Both the position numbers and the translations under genes were made by a program. Shown piece after piece: positions 54,246 to 64,000 of a stretch of DNA of 64,000 nt. The DNA is from Telmatactis stephensoni. Its lineage: Eukaryota; Cnidaria; Anthozoa; Actiniaria; Isophelliidae. Positions within the stretch are counted from its first letter, which is position 1, and the number at the start of each line of letters is the position of its first letter. Location of the stretch: NCBI GenBank assembly GCA_029948255.1, contig JALIZF010001405.1, positions 62,001-126,000 of the forward strand, given 5' to 3'. The notes under the pieces were generated by a model. That model searched no databases, was not told where the DNA came from, and saw nothing but the letters and a program-made list of their open reading frames with translations.

Positions 54246-57040
54246 GTCATACTAAATTCTATAGCTGTGAGTTGGATCGGATCTAATGGTCGTGTTTCGG
54301 CACTGTGTATTCGGTCATTTGTCAATAAGATTCGTTTTGTTCGTCTGTGTTTTGGCGGCCAAAAACCTATGCCTTTGTTCAAAATACAATTAAAGTAGAA
54401 GTCGTGTATATGCCTGATTGTTCAATAATTTGTTCTCTAAGCAATCATGGCCTGCATGAGCTTTCTTCACTAGCGCTTCGCGGGTATCGCTTGGCAATTA
54501 CCGGAACCCTCTCGCGATCGGGCTCAAAGTGTGTAACTCAGTTATAGTAATAATAAATATAGTTATAGCTATATATGGCTGTCAATTGAAGACAATTTTC
54601 CGGTCTCGAACATTTTTCTTTTCCATGCACTTGATTTGTTTTTCTTGGCCTGGGACATCTCTCTCCACTTTTTCAGCCGCGACCAGAAGGGTAAACTAAA
54701 CTTCCACCCTATAACTTGCCTTCGCGCGGGTTCCTGGTCCGGTTGGCTGGTGGAGGCCCTCCCCTAGTTTTATAACTCCTTAGCTACTACGATATTATTA
54801 TAAGTTGTCGTATTTTGTCAGAAGTGCACATCTATGAAATTGCCATAGAATAGCATTGTCCACGAGGTGTTCCAAGGTAGTTTTTAATTCAGTTTTCTTT
54901 CACTTCTAAGCCTATGCAGATAATGCTATAATAGTCTGAACTTAGTAGTGCTTAAACTTCAACGAACCCTAAAGGTAACATTTTCTTCTTTCCTGGCCTG
55001 AACGTATCTGGTAAAAGCGATTCATGCAATGATCTTGTTCGTGAAATTCGATCTTTTCCGTTTCGAAATCTGGTCCATTCGTTATGATTGTTTGTCACTT
55101 GTCCGTTATTGGAAGGAAAATATGAACCCTTGGAACTCAATTTTTGCATTGATGAACGATACACGAAAGCCTGGGAAAGTCACCCCACTGGTCTAACCGG
55201 GCCAATTTGAATCCCGCCCAAGTTGGTGGCATTTCGCATTTTAATTCATGCGCAAGCCGAGTAACACGACTGTCGGTACTGTGAATTGGATGATTGACGC
55301 AAATCTCGGTCATTTTAAAAATCGTTCTTAGCTCTTGGTCTGTTTAGATGGTACAGTTGTCTTGGTCTGTTTAGATGGTACGGCCTACCCAAGAAGGAAC
55401 GTACTGGCAGCTGGGTTTTCCGAAAGGTGACAATCTCGGTGTCAAATTATTGGGGACAAACGCACCAACAAGCCAATACATTCTCTGTAAGATCTGGAGT
55501 TTCAAAGTCGCACTGGGCAAAAACTATTTTATGCGTCAAGAGCTCCAATTTGCAAGGAAAGCTAATTTTGCTACAGGCGGACAAACGATCCGCCTGAGCT
55601 TATGAATATTGATAAGGAATATTGAAGAGTTTTTCAAGTCTCTCTCGCCTTTCTCGCCGTCGGCTTCGGCAACTCTTCGGGATCACGGCCATTCGGGAAT
55701 TTCGTCATCGCTCGAGAGTAAACAGGGAGAGAGACTTGGAGCAAGTCTAAGTATGAAATGACTGTAGCAATGCACAAAATACTCATTTACACGTATAAGA
55801 TTGCAGAATACGTCTTGGTAACAGTCATATTCGGATTCAGCATGAAAAATTAGTTTAGAATAATTATGTTACCAGCTTCTACCCTAAAATGTCTTCTACA
55901 CTTTTTGTGATCAACTTTTTCAGTTTTGCGCCTAGTCTATTTCTACATTCCATTGGTACCCGTGCCTGCGCACCAGCGACAAGCTCTGGGACAAGCTGAT
56001 CGGTATCGCTGACTAAATTGTTTCCCGTTTTTTGAAGTCAAGTCGATGTTGCAAGTCACTCCAAGGTGTGTGACATCGAGGAAAACCTAAGTGAAAATGT
56101 CGGAACATGTCGTTGTTCTCCATCCTAATTAAGTTAGGGGTGTTCTTTGTAAATTCCTAGGTCCCTTGCACACATTAGCCTTTGGTGCATGGTTTATGAT
56201 TAAACTTATATCTAATTTTGCTCTTTTTCAGCTTTTTTCCTGAGTTTTGGGAGGCGGTATAATTTATTCACAGCATCTTTCTTTCAGGTTTCTACACCAT
56301 ATGATTTGGCATGAATATCGCAGGTAGTGATAGCAGTTTCGGCGAGTGAGCGGAGGTCAAATCTCGTTCTCCCATAACTTAATTACGCCGAGACAATGAG
56401 CGGGTGAATTTAGAAGTGAAAGTGGTTTACTGCTTTAACTGACATAATAAATTCTCTCGAGCTTTCGTGCATTTTACGGTCTTTCTTTAGGTCTAAAAGC
56501 AGGCTGTGCATGGAGCTTATACCTTTCCGAAACAAAGTTAGAAATTTATTTAAAAAATTAACATTTTTGAAACGACATTTGCTGGCACCTGTCGCGTAGT
56601 CTCCTACGCATGCGCAGCTGCAGTTTGTTGTCAATCGAAATTTTGTATGAAAACACTTGCAAAATCGTGCCTGAACGATTTTGGTTTATTCATTCACAAA
56701 TTTTCTATGACAAATTAATGGTTTCCCTGTATACACAAGCAAATATCATTTGACAAATGCATTTGTCATACCGCGAAATTTGGTCAAATTTTCTCATCTG
56801 CATACGCTAGCGAATAAATAAAGTCCTAAACCTCATTTTCGATTGCAATTTTCGCTTTGGATTAATACTTTAGTTAAATTTTCATTAGCCAAAACTACTT
56901 ACAAACAACTAAACTTTCTGTAAAACGGCTTAGGAAGTAAACTTTAATAATATGTCGTTGGCATTACTCTTGCTTGTACATGCCGTGTTCCCTGTAAAAC
57001 AACAAAGCAAAGACCACGATTAGTCGAATTATATTTTTCG
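54246..57040. other. Intergenic stretch with no recognised gene
   Basis: Contains the second copy of the dispersed repeat (56037-56176). A 76-codon frame at 55375-55605 has no recognisable domain or splice context. No transposon ends seen. Confidence 0.4.
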
Positions 57041-57044
57041 GACA

Positions 57045-57935
57045 AATCGATACGACTGCTGATATCGCTAACGCAGCCTTCTGCTATCATTTGGAAACCA
57101 TGCATCCTGCAGAGGAATTGAAATTTACAGTTAGTCCGCAATTGGTTCTCGGTTCATGACTCTGTTTTCAGCATCGCAACTGGGTATGAACTAATGGGAA
57201 CAAACAACTTAAACTTTCTGCAAAGAAATAACTTAAGCTTTGTAGAAAAGCTATTGTCTCCAAAAGAATAGCTTTTTTGCTCACTGCTTGAATATGAAAA
57301 TAATCTCCTCTTAAATGACCTCCCAAGGCCCTTAAACACGTCAAGCAAAATACATTAAGGCCTGGGATTTGGCCAAAATTTGAAAAATTGTCTTATGTTT
57401 TCTTTACATTCGGCTCGAAAAAGCTAAATCTTATTACAAATTCAAGAAAACAACTTTGTATAACTAAATACAGTTTTAAAGAGGATTTTTTACAAATACA
57501 GTTTTAAAGAGGACTTTAATTTTATCTTAGTAGATTACTAGTTTCTAACCGGTAAAAGAAGAATTTGAATGTTGATCCAAAGCAAAAAACATTGAATTAA
57601 AACTTTCACGAAGAAAGGCTAGTTTTTTAGGCGAAAAAGTGTTCAATTTTAATTGGCTAGACATCTTTAAGGTTCATTAGTGATGTTGCATATGAATACA
57701 ACTTGATATATGAGTAATAGACTCATTGACACTTTTGTGAATCAGGATTACGGGGGTTCATTCTTTTATGTATAATAGAGGAGCTGGTATTATTTTTGGA
57801 AACACTTCCATCGATACGACTGCCGATATTGCTGAACGCAGCTTTCTGCTATCATCTGGAAACAATCCTTCAGAGGGATTGATTTACAGTTAGCCCGGTT
57901 CTCGGTTTATATTTACGACTCTGTTTTTAGCATCG
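57045..57935. repeat. Two direct copies of a roughly 130-bp block upstream of the PAN gene
   Basis: ATCGATACGACTGC, CAGC(C/T)TTCTGCTATCAT and GACTCTGTTTTCAGCATCGCAAC occur in order at 57045-57182 and again at 57808-57935. The second copy ends about 80 bp before the ATG of the PAN gene, so the block may include promoter or 5' UTR. Confidence 0.75.
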
Positions 57936-58014
57936 CAACAAAAATTTCTCAGGAAGGACAGCTAGGACTCGCTGACATTTTGTTACACAAAAGTCTTTCG
58001 TTTTGAAGGTCGTT

Positions 58015-61000
58015 ATGAGTTCTACACTCCACTACAGTTTAGAGGCGTTGATTCACATGGTCACTTCGTTACTAGTCGTTCAAGTACATGGTACCGACCA
58101 ACAATGTCAGCCTGCCAAGTATTCTGAGTACGGTTATTATCTTAGCTCGTCTGCATATAAAACCTTGACCAAAGAAATCCTTGGAACGTGCTACGTTCAA
58201 TGCAGTCAGGACGATCTGTGCAGCAGTATCAATTATAATCTGGTCAACGGAAAGTGTGAGCACAATCATTTGACCAAGGCAAGATTCCCATGGGGATTTG
58301 CACAAAATGACAAATGGATTTATGCAGAAACAAAAGAATGGTCGAAGTATACAGGTTGGTTATTCAAAATAAATAGAAAAAAAGGATCTGAAAAAAGCGA
58401 ATTTGTAGTCACAAAAATTGAACTTGCCAACTTTTTTCAAAGATGGCGATTTGAAAACGTCATTCGCAAATAAAGACCTTAAGTAACCACGACGGCGGCG
58501 GCTGGGAAGGCGGGACGGTAAAAATAATAACAATACATTTCTATAGCGCCTATCCAGATCTGCTCTAAGCGCTTTACAATACAAAACAAACCGAGGTAGA
58601 CCGAGAGCTTAGGTTGGCGCCTTTGGCTGCCGCTACCCAGTCCATACCACGATATCAATCAACATTTTACAACAAAAACATATTACAACCACCGCTATTA
58701 AGAAAAAAAAAATATCAAAAATCTGTGCATGATGGCCGTTGGCTCAGTTGAGCTCATCCGCCCTTTGAAAGGGTGGCATGTTTGGCCGAGTGGTGAGAGC
58801 ATCGGCCTTAAGCTTTCACCGCTGTGGTCCGGGTTCGAGTCCCGGCACGGGCATCAGATCATATGTGAATTGAGTTTGTTTGATGTGTTGTTCTCTACCA
58901 TGTCACGAGAGTTTTCTCTCCAAGTTCTCCGGTTTTTCCTCCCTCAGCAAAAATTAATTAATTAATTAATTAATTAATTAATTAATTAAGTAATTAATTA
59001 AGTTATTAATTTTTGCTGAGGGAGGAAAAACCGGAGAACTTGGAGAGAAAACCCTCGTGACATGGTAGAGAACAACACATCACATTAACAACACATTAAT
59101 TAATTAATTAATTAATTAATTAATTAATTAATTAATTAATTAATTAATTAATTAATTAATTAATTAATTAATTAATTAATTAATTAATTTATTTATTTAT
59201 TTATTCAAGCGAAATCTTGCTTATGCTTGCTTTTAAGGTGTTTTAGTGCAGGCATATCGTGCAGAATTGTTCAGTTTTTTGCTACAAGCATGAAAATTGG
59301 CACAATGATAGAAGACAACATCCTGACTAATTCCTGATATAGCGCCACGCCCAAAAATCAATACTTCCAGTTTTACACATGTGGAATTAATTTTCACTTA
59401 AAATTAAATACAATTGTTGCATTAACTAGTTGGTTCATGAAATGTGATAATTCTTTATGAGTACTGTTCCTTCTACCTAACTGACTATAGTGCCCCACCC
59501 TATTCCTCGTACTTCCAGTTTTATGTTAATGGCTTTAATTAAATTCAAAATTACTGAAAATAACCGTTTTCTACAATGCTATCACTACCAACTAATCCAA
59601 ATTGGTCTAATGATGCATGCCCTTTTCATTTCACATGCACTGCCACACCCTAAACTTAGTACTGCCAGTATAGATACATAGGAATGCCTCAAGTCTTTCA
59701 AGTATCAAAATTATTCACCATGTTTTAAAGTCAAGGAGATAGAATAATAGACGGATATGATTGAAACAACGCAATTTGCATAACATGCAACCATGGCAAT
59801 GTCTTTTCAAAAGTACTTCCAGTAATAATACTTTGGAATTGATGATCTGGAATTAGGTTTGGGTATATGGCAATCTGACATCTTTCTGTAGGGGTTCCTG
59901 TATAAAGGCCACTGTTATTGCACTTCCCTCGTAACAATCAATAATTCTCACTATTATATAATTTTCCACATAAAGAAAACCCGTTCACAATAGCCTGATC
60001 AATTACACATGACTGTGAAGACCCAGTTTAATACAGAATGTCTCCAGGGTTGATGTAGTGTGGAGCGAATATTGTGGCACTGATAGCCTCAAATCACAGA
60101 CCATATCTAGAAGTTAACAAAGCCATGGTCAACCAAAGCGTGTAGAACTGGGAAAGATTCCTTAGGGTATTGAGCTTTTTTTTATTTTTTGCTGAAATTT
60201 GCAAATCCATCATATTGCCCAACAAGAAACACTTGATTTCTTCTGTTGGAGAAAAATTAGTGTTGAACGGGAATTCGCTGGATTCCTTAGGTTTTTAGAG
60301 CTTTTCACTTTTAGTTGAAATTTGCAAATTAAAGTCATCAAGTTGCCTGGAAACATACACTTGATTTCTTCTTTTGGACAAGGATTAGCATGTGATGTAG
60401 AACGGGAATTCACTGGATTGGCAACATGCACTTAAGAGGAATCAGACTCAAGGCTTTTTTTTCATTTGTAAGGATTGTGATATTGCAGTTCTTGAAGTTT
60501 TCACATCACTAGGCCCTCTGGCTCTGGAAATAGGCCTACTCCGAGCACTAAAATCACCGTAATTTTGGGCGATTTTAGCAAAATTATCCTTAATATTAAG
60601 ATACTCAAAACTTAAGGTTTTGGGCGATTTTAGGGCCTGGAATAGGCCTGGAGATCTGCGCACCAACGTCCCGCGATTTCGAAGTAAAACTTCAACTTTT
60701 CATTTCTTTGTCTTCACGGGCTGCAATGAAATGTCTATATTCGGGGAAAATCTCTGCCTTGGAGACTTGAAGGTATTGTTTGCAGAAGTAAAAACACATT
60801 TGAACGGCCTTTGAATGATTCTGTATGTAAAGATCTGTTGGAAATATATGTCAGTCTACTGCAGCATTTGTTGTGTACTACTGTACAGTTAAACTAACTT
60901 TTGCCAAATAGTTATTGACTTTATAGAAGGAAATGTTTTCAAAAAAGCCAAGTCAATGGGGGCAGCATCCCATCTGCAGCACTCCGCCAAAATCACATTA

Positions 61001-63946
61001 AGAGACTAACCGCTTATCAAGCCAGGTCAGTCGTTGCAGCTACCCTCTGCGCCGGACTTGGCAGTAGACAAAGGCGGACCGAAAATGTTAAATTGACGCA
61101 ATTGTGGGAAAACTAAGCAAGAGATTTTGGAAATGTGTAGCCACCTGACCAGATGTAAATGTCAGCAAGATAAAAATGTGCAAAATTGCAGCTCGTGTGC
61201 ACAGCCATGTGTGATTGCATGTGGAGGAGCTTGCAAATGGAATTCATTTGTTTGGGAAGTTGAAATAATAAAATTTAATGATTGCTACGAGTGAACTGCA
61301 ATAGCCCTCTCCCTTGTCAAAGATTCTTACCTTAAAAATATTAGATTTTCCATAATCCAAAATTGATAAATCCCAGTAACCCCAATAATCAATTACAATG
61401 TACTATTACTGGAAGTACTTTTGAAAAGGCGTTGCCATGGTTGCATGTTATGCAAATTGCGTTGTTTCAATCATATCCGTCTATTATTCTATCTCCTTAA
61501 CTTTAAAACAAGGTGAATAATTTTGATACTTGAGAGACTTGAGGCATTCCTATGTATCTATACTGGCAGTACTAAGTTTAGGGTGTGGCAGTGCATGTGA
61601 AATGAAAAGGGCATGCATCATTAGACCAATTTGGATTAGTTGGTAGTGATAGCATTGTAGAAAACGGTTATTTTCAGTAATTTTGAATTTAATTAAAGCC
61701 ATGAACATAAAACTGGAAGTACGAGGAATAGGGTGGGGCACTATAGTCAGTTAGGTAGAAGGAACAGTACTCATAAAGAATTATCACAATTCATGAACCA
61801 ACTAGTTAATGCAACAATTGTATTTAATTTTAAGTGAAAATTAATTCCACATGTGTAAAACTGGAAGTATTGATTTTTGGGCGTGGCGCTATATCAGGAA
61901 TTAGTCAGGATGTTGTCTTCTATCATTGTACCAATTTTCATGCTTGTAGCAAAAAACTGAACAATTCTGCACTTTTTGTGCACGATATGTCTGCACTATT
62001 TGGATACAGTTTCTCAGAGGGCTAACCGACCGAGAAAAAGCGGCAAAAAAGCTACTTTACTTTCCTCATTTTTCAACCATATTTTGAGACACAATTGCTT
62101 AACAGTTGTAGTTTGTGTCTTGAGAGTTTTGTGGCGATCACAATTGATTTATGCAAATTATGAGGAAATCCTGGAAAACAGTCTTTTTTAAAATTTTTTT
62201 CTCAAAAAATTGCTATCTGAGAATTGTTTCAAAACTTAGGAGCTTAATATTCAACGTACTCCCTAACATTACAGTGATTTTAAAGAAATTGTAATTCAGG
62301 TAATTGGAATTATGATGTCGTTAACTTTGAACATGATTTTTTGCTATAATCAGCAATCACCTCAATAAAAACGATATTGGACGTTATTAAAACAAATTGG
62401 CAATAATCGCGGTTTTACGAAGATGGGAGGCTGTAAATAAGAAATACGTTTTTAGCAAACAACTCGGACCAATGTACAACCGGATTCAGATCCGCTTTTC
62501 TCAAAATCGACTCCAACAATTTTCTTCAAAGCTTCTGCATAAAATACTCAATCCATAAATAAACAAAACTAGTCTAATTTTTTGAATTTATCATGTCGCA
62601 ATTGATGCGATAAGCATACAAATGTTTTGATACTGCACTATTGTTCTGTATAACAATAGTAGAATTAAAGGATTAAGTTTCTTCTTTTTCGAGTCCATGC
62701 TCGGGCATCGGATCATATGTGAATTGAGTTTGTTTGATGTGTTGTTCTTTACTTTACTTATTCACTTTCATATTGCCATTTAGACTCAAAGTTTTGAAAT
62801 GAATAACAATAAAAAAGAAACTTTCTGGTCGAACGGAAAATGAAATGGTTACGTCCGGCCTCAAGCTCCTGTCCTCTACAGTCCAGAAATTTGGACTTTT
62901 CATGGTGTAGTTTCACAGAGTATGGTTGATTTCTTTACAGCTCTGCTCAATATTGCACCTGCAGTCATCCTCGTTGCCGTCTTGGTTGCTTAAGTTCTCT
63001 AAAATCAGCCATTCAAAGCGCGCGTTAATTATGGATTAATTGTAGAATTTCATCCAATCAGAGTGCGCGTAAAATGTTATAATAATCGGTGCTAAGTGCA
63101 CTATACAAGATATTATAAAGTTGAAGACGTTTTGAGTTTTGTAAATAAAGTTTCATTATATTATAAGATATTATAAAATAACAATGATATAATGCGCGCT
63201 CTCATTGGCCAAAAAGATCAAACACGCTCACGTCACCTTTTCGAAATGTTCGTAAATTTGTGCGCTTGTTATTTTATAAAACAGTAAGAAGTAAAAGAAG
63301 TAAAAACTTTTCCGTGCTTGATAGCCTGATCAAAACACTTGTGATGTTGGGAGAACACTCAAGAGCTGTGAAAGCACGAGCTCTCTCGTGTTCTCTCAAC
63401 ATCACGCGTGTTTCCATCAGGCTATCAAACACGGAAAACAGTTTTTTATTTCTTAATATAAATAATTCATGGGTATGTGTTTTATCTATAGACCACTGTA
63501 ATAATAAGGGTCCTCTTGGAATGGAAAGTGGAGCGATCCCTGATTCGAGTATCACAGCCTCTTCGTCCTATGACTATCGATACGTCCCACATAAGGCAAG
63601 ACTTAATCTCAAGCAAATACCTTCTGGTTGGGTGGCAAAAAATAAGGCGAGTGGAGAGTGGATACAAGTGGATTTGGGCCAAGTTACCTACATAACGGGA
63701 ATTGCCACACAAGGGGCTTATAATCACAATACTGAATGGATAACAAGCTACAGTCTACAGTACGGTGTTGATGGTAAAGCTTTCGCAGACTACCAGGAAG
63801 GAAAGCCTCTTCCTGGAAACAGTGACAAAAATACCGTGGTAAAAAACGATCTTCAACCAGCCATCTATGCCAGGTACATTAAGTTGGTTGCTAAGACCTG
63901 GAACAGCCTCATTGGAGTACGAATGGAACTGTACGGTTGCAAGTGA
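58015..63946 (+). CDS. Secreted PAN/apple-like + F5/8C (discoidin) protein
   Basis: Two exons: 58015-58354 and 63492-63946 (TGA 63944-63946), joined in phase 1 to about 264 residues. Exon 1 gives a signal peptide (hydrophobic MVTSLLVVQV, about 15-25), then a PAN/apple-like domain: YYLSSSAYKTL, TCYVQCSQDDLCSSINYN, GKCEHN and WIYAETKEW, with the expected cysteine pattern. Exon 2 is an F5/8C domain clearly related to the last exons of copies A and B: GPLGMESGAIPDS, GEWIQVDLG, AIYARYIKLV, MELYGC. PAN domains mediate protein or sugar binding, so an extracellular recognition or matrix role is likely. The 5.1-kb intron holds a SINE, AATT repeats and a large inverted repeat. The join is inferred from phase and domain logic, not from transcripts. 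Confidence 0.75.
58520..58640 (-). mobile_element. Retroelement 3' tail (reverse orientation)
   Basis: On the minus strand, GTAAAGCGCTTAGAGCAG and ATAGGCGCTATAGAAAT lead into TTATTATT. This is the same kind of GGCGCTATA + ATT tail seen at 15659-15793, so probably a SINE/LINE end. Confidence 0.55.
58770..58952 (+). mobile_element. tRNA-derived SINE
   Basis: Head with A box (TGGCCGAGTGGTGAGAGCA) and a perfect B box (GGTTCGAGTCC, about 58834), resembling a Leu/Ser-type tRNA. The body follows: ATCATATGTGAATTGAG and TTCTCCGGTTTTTCCTCCCT. A fragment of the body recurs at 62697-62755. Confidence 0.75.
58880..59095. repeat. Inverted pair of SINE 3' halves around an AATT repeat
   Basis: 58890-58952 and 59007-59085 are nearly perfect inverses (TCTCTACCATGTCACGAG ... 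TTTTTGCTGAGGGAGG). They are separated by about 55 bp of AATT. The DNA or RNA can form a long hairpin. Confidence 0.85.
59097..59205. repeat. (AATT)n microsatellite
   Basis: About 23 AATT units, then four TTTA units. A shorter run lies at 58954-58998. Confidence 0.9.
59240..62005. mobile_element. 2.8-kb element with arms of about 600 bp in inverted orientation
   Basis: Left arm about 59247-59833 and right arm about 61399-61995 are inverse copies at high identity: GCCACGCCCAAAAATCAATA / TATTGATTTTTGGGCGTGGC, and GCAACCATGGCAATG / GTTGCCATGGTTGC. Both arms yield the same 63-codon frame, one on each strand. The interior has an imperfect tandem repeat (60200-60420) and no recognised transposase. 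Outer ends and target duplication could not be fixed. Confidence 0.75.
62006..63300. other. Remainder of the PAN-discoidin intron
   Basis: AT-rich; contains a SINE body fragment at 62697-62755 (GGGCATCGGATCATATGTG). No exons recognised. Confidence 0.45.
63301..63447. mobile_element. 147-bp hairpin MITE just before the discoidin exon
   Basis: Arms 63302-63366 and 63379-63447 are inverse at roughly 85%: CTTGATAGCCTGATCA / CATCAGGCTATCAA and GTGATGTTGGGAGAACAC / GTTCTCTCAACATCAC. It ends only 44 bp before the exon at 63492, so it may overlap the branch point or polypyrimidine region. Confidence 0.75.
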
Positions 63947-64000
63947 GCACTGTTGGTGTTTTGGAAAAGTTCTGATTACAAAATGAGTTATTAAAATATG

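Noticed and set aside
53626..54382. Long minus-strand frames with THGHIYY repeats
   Set aside because: They come from a 25-bp minisatellite in three frames; no start context, domain or splice support.
55375..55605. 76-codon frame (MVRPTQEGTYWQLG)
   Set aside because: No domain or splice context; the start lies in a short direct repeat (TCTGTTTAGATGGTAC).
58770..58860. A functional tRNA gene (Leu/Ser-like head with a perfect B box)
   Set aside because: A SINE body follows directly, the same body recurs at 62697, and the anticodon arm is not convincing.
59490..61741. Two identical 63-codon frames on opposite strands
   Set aside because: They are the two arms of one inverted-repeat element, not paralogous genes.

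Overview
This window looks like nuclear DNA from an intron-bearing animal, most likely an anthozoan cnidarian (stony coral or relative). It is AT-rich, coding exons are short with GT-AG introns, and DNA-transposon and SINE debris is dense. Secreted proteins that join ShKT-like or PAN/apple domains to an F5/8-type-C (discoidin) domain are typical of cnidarians. The species cannot be named from sequence alone. All functional names below come from recognising family motifs by eye; no search was run.

Left third (1-15 kb): the C-terminal exons of an M3 oligopeptidase (+) span 2067-12409. Their 9.5-kb intron holds a complete SOUL haem-binding gene on the opposite strand (3166-6755) and several transposons with clear target-site duplications. 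A single-exon ferric-reductase/NOX-type oxidoreductase (13270-14856) follows. A possible first exon of an unrecognised minus-strand gene sits at 252-369.

Middle (15-37 kb): a long repeat-bearing gap leads to a five-exon TNIP/ABIN-like gene (19295-21369) with a UBAN ubiquitin-binding motif and a CRE + TATA promoter. Two unrecognised minus-strand genes for small single-pass membrane proteins follow (25679-25999 and 28575-29252). The minus-strand DXO decapping exonuclease gene (35114-37863) is complete, in three exons with all expected active-site motifs.

Right part (37-64 kb): a tandem segmental duplication (37278-44398 and 44392-51556) carries two copies of a secreted ShKT + discoidin gene. 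The breakpoints can be read to a shared 7-base microhomology. Copy A has a frameshift in the ShKT exon; copy B is intact but has a 246-bp tandem triplication of half that exon plus intron. Because the copies are otherwise alike, each shows the empty site for a transposon in the other: a 1341-bp element with a decayed PIF1-like helicase in A, and a 364-bp element in B. A third relative (58015-63946) joins a PAN/apple exon to the same kind of discoidin exon through the same intron phase, so the cluster looks like a set of phase-1 exon modules recombined with a constant C-terminal discoidin module.

The secreted cluster may act outside the cell in recognition or adhesion, TNIP in NF-kB/ubiquitin signalling, DXO in RNA cap quality control, and SOUL and the ferric reductase in haem/iron or redox chemistry. 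There is no sign that these genes form one pathway.
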